Position numbers and translations under genes: made by a program. Shown one piece after another: positions 15,639 through 21,181 of a DNA stretch of 21,181 nt; position 1 is the stretch's first letter, and the number at the start of each line of letters is the position of its first letter. The stretch spans positions 1 to 21,181 of the forward strand of contig JAJZLX010000561.1 in the NCBI GenBank assembly GCA_021850555.1, read 5' to 3'. The stretch comes from Pseudomonadota bacterium (GTDB taxonomy: Bacteria > Pseudomonadota > Gammaproteobacteria > Steroidobacterales > Steroidobacteraceae). The notes under the pieces were generated by a model. It searched no databases. It was not told the origin of the DNA and saw only the letters and a program-made list of their open reading frames with translations.

Positions 15639-16829
15639 ATGAGCGCGATCCATTACCGCGAGATCGACGGGCAAAGCGGCGGCTTCTGGGGCCTGGCGGC
15701 GCTGCTGGCCGCGTTGATGGCCGCGGGACTGACGGCGGCGTATTTCATGGCGCACATCGGGCACATCATCACTGGCATGACCAACCAAGTGGTCTGGGGC
15801 ATGCCGCATGTGTTCGCGGTGTTTCTGATCGTGGCGGCCTCGGGCGCCCTCAATACCGCTTCGATCGCCTCGGTGTTCGGCAAGGTGGCGTACAAGCCGC
15901 TGGCGCGCTTGTCCGGCCTGCTGGCCATCGCGCTGCTGCTCGGCGGACTGGCGATCCTGGTGCTCGACCTCGGCCGGCCGGATCGTCTCGGCATCGCCAT
16001 GACGCATTACAATTTCCGCTCGATCTTCGCCTGGAACATCTTCCTCTATACCGGCTTTGTGGCGCTGACCGGGTGGTATCTGTGGGTGATGATGGAGCGG
16101 CGGCTGAACCGCTACACCCGCATGGTCGGCACGGCCGCCTTCCTATGGCGGCTGATCCTGACCACGGGCACCGGCTCGATCTTCGGCTTTCTGGTGGCAC
16201 GCCAGCCCTACGACGAGGCGATCATGGCGCCGATGTTCATCGTGATGTCCTTGTCCTTCGGGCTGGCGAGCTTCATTCTGGTGCTGATGGCGGCGTTCAA
16301 GGGCACCGGGCGGCCGCTGGGCGATGAGATTCTGATGCGGCTGAAGAACCTGCTGGGCGTGTTCGCGGCGGCCGTTCTTTACTTCCTGCTTGCCTTCCAC
16401 ATCACCAAGCTCTACGAGGCCGAGTTCCGCGGGGCCGAGGCCTTCCTCTTGTGGGACGGCGGGATCTACACGTTCCTTTTCTGGTTCGGGGCGGTGTTCC
16501 TGGGCGGCGTGCTGCCGATGCTGCTGTTCTGGCTGCCGCAGACGCGCCGGTCGCGCGCTGCGGTGGGCTGGGGATCGGTCTCGGTCGTCGTGGGAGGGCT
16601 CGCCCTCATGTACGACATCATCATCGGCGGCCAGGCCTGGCCGCTGTCGATCTTCCCCGGCATGCAGGTCTCCAGCTCCTTCTACGACGGGGTGGTGAAC
16701 TTCTACGCACCGAGCCTGCCCGAGTGCGCCCTCGCGCTCGGCGGCTGCGCGCTCGCCGTGTTCATCACCCTGTTCGCACTGAAGCTTCTGCCGTTCCTCC
16801 CCGAAACGCTCGCGGATGAAGAGGCATGA
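15639..16829 (+). CDS. dsrP: DsrP, NrfD/PsrC-type integral membrane subunit
   Basis: 396-residue hydrophobic protein with roughly ten membrane helices, typical of NrfD/PsrC-family quinone-interacting subunits and of DsrP length. The start MSAIHYREIDGQSGGFW and the loops LDLGRPDRLGIAMTHYNFRS and HITKLYEAEFRG resemble DsrP. It should exchange electrons between the quinone pool and DsrO/DsrJ. Its stop overlaps the ATG of the cysteine desulfurase gene (ATGA), tying that gene to the operon. Confidence 0.93.
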   Translation: MSAIHYREIDGQSGGFWGLAALLAALMAAGLTAAYFMAHIGHIITGMTNQVVWGMPHVFAVFLIVAASGALNTASIASVFGKVAYKPLARLSGLLAIALLLGGLAILVLDLGRPDRLGIAMTHYNFRSIFAWNIFLYTGFVALTGWYLWVMMERRLNRYTRMVGTAAFLWRLILTTGTGSIFGFLVARQPYDEAIMAPMFIVMSLSFGLASFILVLMAAFKGTGRPLGDEILMRLKNLLGVFAAAVLYFLLAFHITKLYEAEFRGAEAFLLWDGGIYTFLFWFGAVFLGGVLPMLLFWLPQTRRSRAAVGWGSVSVVVGGLALMYDIIIGGQAWPLSIFPGMQVSSSFYDGVVNFYAPSLPECALALGGCALAVFITLFALKLLPFLPETLADEEA

Positions 16830-18016
16830 CCCAAATGGAAGCACGGCAGAAGCTGATATATCTCGACAACGCCTCGACCTCGTGGCCGAAGCCCGAAGGC
16901 GTCTACCGATTCATGACCGACTTTTACCGTTCCACGGGTGTCAGCCCGGGGCGCAGCGGCTACGAACTCGGCATCGAGGCGGCGACATTGCTGGACGATC
17001 TGCGGTTGCGCCTGACCCGGTTCTTCCACGGCGACGAGGATGCGCCCGAGCGGTTGTGCTTCGGCTACAACGCCACCGACGCCCTGAACCTGATCATTCC
17101 CGGGCTGGTATCCGCGGGCGACCATGTGGTCGCAACCGAGCTCGAGCACAATTCGGTGATCCGCCCGATCAACCATCTGGTGCGTGACGGCGGCGCAGAG
17201 GCCACGTTTGTACCTTTCGATGACGCGGGGTTCGTCGATCCGGACGACATCGCGCGCGCTATCCGACCGAACACCCGCCTCGTCATCGTCAATCACGGCT
17301 CCAATGTCATCGGCACCATTCAACCGGTGGCGGAAATCGGCCGCATCTGCCGCGAACGAGGCGTCCCCTTCGCGCTCGATGTTTCACAGACCGCAGGCGT
17401 GGTGCCGATCGACATGAAGGCGATGAACGTAGACGTGCTGGCGTTCACCGGCCATAAATCGCTCGTGGGTGCGACCGGCATCGGCGGGCTGTGCGTGCGC
17501 AGGCACGTGGAGATCCGGCAGGTTCGGGCGGGCGGAACCGGCGTAAATTCCGAATATCCCTTTCAGCTCGCCGATTTTCCCTGGCGGCTCGAATACGGCA
17601 CCATCAACATGCTGGGCATCGCGGCCCTCTGGGCCGGGCAGGAGTGGCTGCAAGCCGAAGGGGTCGAGAACATCCACGCACGCGAGATGCGGCTGGCGCG
17701 GCGCTTCGTCGAAGGGGTTCGCGAAATCTCAGGTGTCCGTCTCTACTGTTGTGATAGTCTGAAAAATCACATGTCAACCATCTCGCTCAACGTCGGCGAC
17801 CTGGACGCGGCCGACGTGGGTCTCAGGCTTGATGTCAAGCATGACATCGCCACGCGCACCGGCCTGCAATGTGCGCCTCTGGTGCACAAGCGGATCGGCA
17901 CCGCGGCGCGACGCGGCACCGTCCGCTTCTCCATCGGCGCTTTCAACACGGAGCAGGAAATCGACACGGCGATTGCCGCCGTGGCGGAGGTCGCAGCATG
18001 GGCCGCGTCGCGATGA
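16826..18016 (+). CDS. Cysteine desulfurase family protein (class V aminotransferase)
   Basis: 396-residue PLP enzyme of the SufS/CsdB-like 'cysteine desulfurase family protein' group. It begins IYLDNASTSWPKP; the PLP lysine is Lys211 in FTGHKSLVG; Cys349 in TGLQCAPLVHKRIGT is the probable persulfide cysteine; and GTVRFSIGAFNTEQEID is a typical end. The reaction would be cysteine to alanine plus protein-bound persulfide sulfur. It shares an ATGA overlap with dsrP, so it is the last gene of the dsr operon. This suggests it could load sulfur on DsrC or serve Fe-S cluster assembly for DsrK/DsrO or the molybdoenzymes, or sulfur for molybdopterin. Other class V reactions such as selenocysteine lyase cannot be excluded. 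Confidence 0.88.
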   Translation: MTQMEARQKLIYLDNASTSWPKPEGVYRFMTDFYRSTGVSPGRSGYELGIEAATLLDDLRLRLTRFFHGDEDAPERLCFGYNATDALNLIIPGLVSAGDHVVATELEHNSVIRPINHLVRDGGAEATFVPFDDAGFVDPDDIARAIRPNTRLVIVNHGSNVIGTIQPVAEIGRICRERGVPFALDVSQTAGVVPIDMKAMNVDVLAFTGHKSLVGATGIGGLCVRRHVEIRQVRAGGTGVNSEYPFQLADFPWRLEYGTINMLGIAALWAGQEWLQAEGVENIHAREMRLARRFVEGVREISGVRLYCCDSLKNHMSTISLNVGDLDAADVGLRLDVKHDIATRTGLQCAPLVHKRIGTAARRGTVRFSIGAFNTEQEIDTAIAAVAEVAAWAASR

Positions 18017-18052
18017 GCCGGAATTCGACGAGACCCGTGGCATGTTGCAGGG

Positions 18053-18062
18053 TATTGCAATA
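18053..18062. promoter_or_regulatory. Short palindrome upstream of the IclR gene
   Basis: TATTGCAATA is a perfect 10-bp palindrome 40 nt before the IclR start, in the 85-bp gap after the desulfurase gene. An autoregulatory site is possible; its short length makes chance plausible. Confidence 0.25.
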
Positions 18063-18101
18063 TCCGGGAGCCATCTGAACCGTGAACCTGCGCGCAAGAC
18101 C

Positions 18102-18860
18102 ATGAACATCCAATCGGTACAGCGGGCGACGGATATCATTTCGCTGTTCTGCCGATCGCCGCAGCGGCTTGGCGTGACCGAGATCGCCGCCGCCCTGGGA
18201 CTGAACAAGGGTACCGCCTGGGGGTTGGTGAGGACGCTGGAGCAGCAGGGCTTCCTGCAGCAGGATCCGGACAGCCGCAAATACGGCGTGGGACCCCGGC
18301 TGTTCGAGCTGGGAATGATCTACGTGGGCAACCTGGAAATCAACGTCAAAGGCGCGCCCCGGGCACAGAATCTGGCGGCGCGCACAGGACTCACCGCCCG
18401 CATCGGCATCTTCGAGAACGGCTCGGTTCTGATCACTCATCTCGCCGTGCCGCGCTCGGAGGATTACCTCTCGCATCAGATCGGGCCCCGCACTCCGGCT
18501 TACTGCTCGGCCATCGGCAAGGCCATCCTGGCCAACATGGATCCGGCGGAGCTGGAGGATTACCTGGGCAAGGTCGAACTGGTGGCGCACACCAAGAGCT
18601 CGATCATCAGTCGCGCGGCGCTTCGCAAGGACATCGAGAGTGCGCGCGACCGCGGCTATTCGATCGCTCGCGAGGAAATGATTCCAGGACTCGCGGCGCT
18701 CGGCGCGCCGGTGTTCGGCCGCAATCGCCGGCTCGTCGGTGCGCTCAGCGTCTCGGAGACGCCGGAGATCGTGCTCGGCAAGCGCATGGAGAAGCTTGGC
18801 TACGAGCTGACGCGCGCGGCGGCCGATATCTCGCGCGAAATGGGGTTCAGCCTCCGCTGA
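18102..18860 (+). CDS. IclR-family transcriptional regulator
   Basis: 252 residues. N-terminal winged HTH (SVQRATDIISLFCRSPQRLG, VTEIAAALGLNKGTAWGLV, RTLEQQGFLQQDPDSRKYGV) and C-terminal IclR effector domain (GLTARIGIFENGSVLITHL, GPRTPAYCSAIGKAILANM, GYSIAREEMIPGLAALGAPV). The ATG at 18102 gives the usual family length; no strong ribosome site is visible. IclR proteins often control aromatic catabolic operons and bind aromatic ligands. It lies 53 bp before, and in line with, the third molybdoenzyme gene, so it probably regulates that gene and perhaps the dsr operon. Ligand unknown. Confidence 0.92.
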   Translation: MNIQSVQRATDIISLFCRSPQRLGVTEIAAALGLNKGTAWGLVRTLEQQGFLQQDPDSRKYGVGPRLFELGMIYVGNLEINVKGAPRAQNLAARTGLTARIGIFENGSVLITHLAVPRSEDYLSHQIGPRTPAYCSAIGKAILANMDPAELEDYLGKVELVAHTKSSIISRAALRKDIESARDRGYSIAREEMIPGLAALGAPVFGRNRRLVGALSVSETPEIVLGKRMEKLGYELTRAAADISREMGFSLR

Positions 18861-18913
18861 GGCAGCCGGTGCGGCGTATTCAAACAGCAGGTCAGACACA
18901 ACGGAGATCGACG

Positions 18914-21181
18914 ATGGGCGAGACAAGAGGCGACAGGACGGTCTACCGTTCGTTGGGGTTGGGCGGCTTCTATGGCGGCGGCGCCGAAGGCATGATCGAT
19001 GTGAAGAACGGCAAGGTGCTGCGCGTGCGGCCGTTCCGCTTCGACGAGAAGTATGACCGCGAGAAGATCCGCACCTGGAAAATAGAGAAAGACGGCAAGG
19101 TGCTGGAGCCGAAATGGAAGTCCATGCCGGGGCCTTATTCGCTGGCCTACAAGAAGCGGGTCTATTCACCGAACCGGATAAAGTACCCGCTGATCCGCGT
19201 CGACTGGGATCCCCATGGAGAGCGCAATCCGCAGAACCGCGGCAAGAGCAAATTCCGCCGCGCCTCGTGGGACGAGGTGACCACCATCATCGCCGACGAG
19301 ATCAGGCGCGTCCACGCGAAATACGGGGTCAACGCCATTCTGATGCAGGGCGACGGTCATGGGGAGTGCAAGACCATCAACACCCCGCATGGTCAGCCGG
19401 GCCTGCTGCTCGATCACATGGGCGGCTTCACGCTTCAGGTGCGCAATCCGGACAGCTGGGAAGGCTGGTACTGGGGCGCCAAGCACGTCTGGGGACAGGG
19501 AGTGCAGGGCAATTACTGGCCGGCAGCCAACATCGTGAAGGACTCGACCGAGCACACCGAGATGTGCCTGTTCTGGGGCTGCGACCCGGAAACCACGCCC
19601 TGGGGGTTCACCGGCCAGTTCGCCAGCAAGCTGATGTATTTCTGGCGCGATATCGGCATCAAGCAGGTTTATATCTGTCCGGATCTGAACTACGGCGCCG
19701 CCGTGCACGCCAACAAATGGATTCCGGTGCTGCCGAACACGGACGTGGCGATGCAGCTTGCGATCGCCTACACATGGATCAAGGAGGACACCTATGACAA
19801 GGACTATGTGGCCACCCACGTCGTGGGCTTCGACAAGTTCTCCGCTTATGTGATGGGCGAGACCGACGGCGTGCCGAAGACGCCGGCCTGGGCCTCGCCC
19901 AAATGCGGTGTGCCGGAATGGACCATCAAGGCCCTGGCGCGCGAGTGGGCCAGGAAGTGCACCTCCATTGCGCATTACTTCGGCGGCGGCTACATCCGCG
20001 GGCCGTACTCGCACGAGCCGGCGCGCATGGAGGTGTGCCTGCTCGGCATGCAGGGCCTCGGCAAGCCGGGCGTGCACCAGCACCAGATGACTTACTGGGG
20101 GATGCCGCGCATGGAGGGCCTGGCCGGCACCTCGTTCTGGAACCCGGAGATCGCCGAGCGCCTCGCCATCCCGCCGCTTTCTTCGATCGCCAATTGGCAG
20201 GAATCGGCGCTGCCCAAGACATTGGTGCACACGCATCTGAAGACGGAGGAGCCCCTGAAGTTCATGGGCACCGGCGCAATCGAGGGGGCGGTTGCGTCGC
20301 AGTTCATGGAGTATCAGTTCCCCATCGCCACCAAGGAAGGTGCGCGCATCCGCATGATGTGGACGGACTGCCCCTGCCGCACCACCTGCTGGAACGGCGG
20401 CAACGACACCGAGGAGGCGCTGCGCAGCGAGCAGGTGGAATGCATCATCGCCCAGCATCCGTGGCTGGAGAACGACTGCCTGTTCTCCGACATCATCCTG
20501 CCCGCCAATACCTACATGGAGGTGGACGACATCGTCACCAACGTGCGCCAGGGCGGCCAGTTCGCCGACGTGATGCTGTGCGACAAGGCGATCGAGCCGG
20601 TCGGCGAGTCCAAGAGCGATTACGAGATCGTCTACGAGATCGCCAAGAAGCTCGGCTACGACAAGCAGGTCTCTGAGGGCCTCACCACCGAAGACCTTCA
20701 GAAGAAGGTCTTCGGCTACATGGGACTCGAGCGGATGATTTCCTGGGAAGAGTTCCGCCAGAAGGGCTACTACCTCTACCAGGTGGCCGAGGACTGGGAG
20801 AAGGACTCGCCCGGCTGGCGCAAGTTCGCCGAGGATCCGGTAAAGCATCCGCTCGGCACGCCCTCGAAGAAGATGGAGTTCTATTCCGAGCGCCTGGCCA
20901 AGCACTTCCCTGACGACAAGGAGCGCCCGCCCAGCCCGCAGTGGGTGGAGAAGAGCGAGATGCACGACGAGCGGCTCACCAGTCCGCGCGCCAAGGCCTA
21001 TCCGCTGCTGCTGATGTCGAACCACGGCCGTTGGCGCGTCCATGCCCAGTGCGACGACATCGCCTGGACCCGCGAGGCGCCGACCTGCAAGATCACCGGT
21101 CCCGACGGCTACAAATACGAGCCGATCTGGATCCACACCTCCGAGGCGGCCAAACGCGGCATCCAGCACGGCGACATCATC
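18914..21181 (+). CDS. Third AthL-like molybdopterin oxidoreductase, divergent (3' end outside window)
   Basis: 756 codons are visible and the frame is open at the right edge. ACGGAG sits 7 nt before the ATG at 18914. It shares the AthL-family layout: YPLIRVDWDPHGERNPQNRG, NPDSWEGWYWGA with Asp180 and Ser181 (expected Mo ligand), DVMLCDKAIEPVGESKSDYE and MISWEEF. It has no N-terminal Cys cluster and no signal peptide, so a cytoplasmic enzyme without the proximal [4Fe-4S] cluster is expected. The active site differs from the other two: one His (His149, GDGHGECK) is displaced by a residue relative to the AthL His, and the FPGY catalytic Tyr segment is replaced by SFWNPEIAERL. Cys-rich MWTDCPCRTTCWNGG is unusual. 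It may therefore do a different reaction, for example dehydroxylation or another reductive ring step. A partner Fe-S subunit may follow outside the window. Confidence 0.88.
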   Translation, partial: MGETRGDRTVYRSLGLGGFYGGGAEGMIDVKNGKVLRVRPFRFDEKYDREKIRTWKIEKDGKVLEPKWKSMPGPYSLAYKKRVYSPNRIKYPLIRVDWDPHGERNPQNRGKSKFRRASWDEVTTIIADEIRRVHAKYGVNAILMQGDGHGECKTINTPHGQPGLLLDHMGGFTLQVRNPDSWEGWYWGAKHVWGQGVQGNYWPAANIVKDSTEHTEMCLFWGCDPETTPWGFTGQFASKLMYFWRDIGIKQVYICPDLNYGAAVHANKWIPVLPNTDVAMQLAIAYTWIKEDTYDKDYVATHVVGFDKFSAYVMGETDGVPKTPAWASPKCGVPEWTIKALAREWARKCTSIAHYFGGGYIRGPYSHEPARMEVCLLGMQGLGKPGVHQHQMTYWGMPRMEGLAGTSFWNPEIAERLAIPPLSSIANWQESALPKTLVHTHLKTEEPLKFMGTGAIEGAVASQFMEYQFPIATKEGARIRMMWTDCPCRTTCWNGGNDTEEALRSEQVECIIAQHPWLENDCLFSDIILPANTYMEVDDIVTNVRQGGQFADVMLCDKAIEPVGESKSDYEIVYEIAKKLGYDKQVSEGLTTEDLQKKVFGYMGLERMISWEEFRQKGYYLYQVAEDWEKDSPGWRKFAEDPVKHPLGTPSKKMEFYSERLAKHFPDDKERPPSPQWVEKSEMHDERLTSPRAKAYPLLLMSNHGRWRVHAQCDDIAWTREAPTCKITGPDGYKYEPIWIHTSEAAKRGIQHGDII

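Noticed and set aside
19166..21169. Long antisense open frame (667 codons, minus strand)
   Set aside because: Mirror of the third molybdoenzyme gene, with no recognisable protein motifs.
1..21181. tRNA, rRNA, CRISPR arrays and insertion sequences
   Set aside because: None recognised on reading; no regularly spaced repeats and no transposase-like frames. A dedicated tRNA or covariance-model scan was not possible.

Overview
The window is GC-rich, densely packed bacterial chromosomal DNA. The ribose-phosphate pyrophosphokinase reads like an alphaproteobacterial Prs (N-terminus [10 protein letters not shown]-terminus SVSSLFD), so an anaerobic or facultatively anaerobic alphaproteobacterium is my best guess; this rests mainly on that one protein. 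No tRNA, rRNA, CRISPR array or insertion sequence was seen.

Layout. (A) 1-5742: two divergent molybdopterin (DMSO-reductase superfamily) genes resembling the large subunit of pyrogallol-phloroglucinol transhydroxylase (AthL). The left one runs off the window edge and carries an N-terminal extension of about 135 residues that looks like an SCP2-type domain. The right one is followed by its iron-sulfur small subunit (AthS-like). (B) 6075-10525: a PRPP synthetase, a LysR-type regulator with two tandem HTH domains, then a divergent pair encoding a beta-RFAP-synthase-like GHMP protein and a TrpF-like isomerase with an altered active site. (C) 10876-18016: an AT-rich promoter and 17-bp palindrome, then a tightly overlapping operon dsrC - RsbRD_N protein - dsrM - dsrK - dsrJ - dsrO - dsrP - cysteine desulfurase. 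(D) 18102-21181: an IclR regulator and a third, divergent AthL-like molybdoenzyme cut by the right edge.

How the parts may fit. The molybdoenzymes suggest oxygen-independent hydroxyl transfer, hydroxylation or dehydroxylation on phenolic rings in the cytoplasm. The PRPP synthetase / RFAP-synthase-like / TrpF-like group suggests an unusual phosphoribosyl-aromatic chemistry: known RFAP synthases condense PRPP with a para-substituted benzoate, releasing CO2 and forming an aryl C-riboside 5'-phosphate. The Dsr group (DsrC plus the DsrMKJOP membrane complex) normally exchanges electrons between the quinone pool or periplasm and the DsrC disulfide/trisulfide; here it has no dsrAB, dsrEFH, dsrL or dsrN beside it and is coupled to a cysteine desulfurase. 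The most interesting reading is an undescribed catabolic island joining molybdenum phenol chemistry, decarboxylative ribosylation and Dsr electron transfer. The individual families are well supported; the joint pathway is inference.
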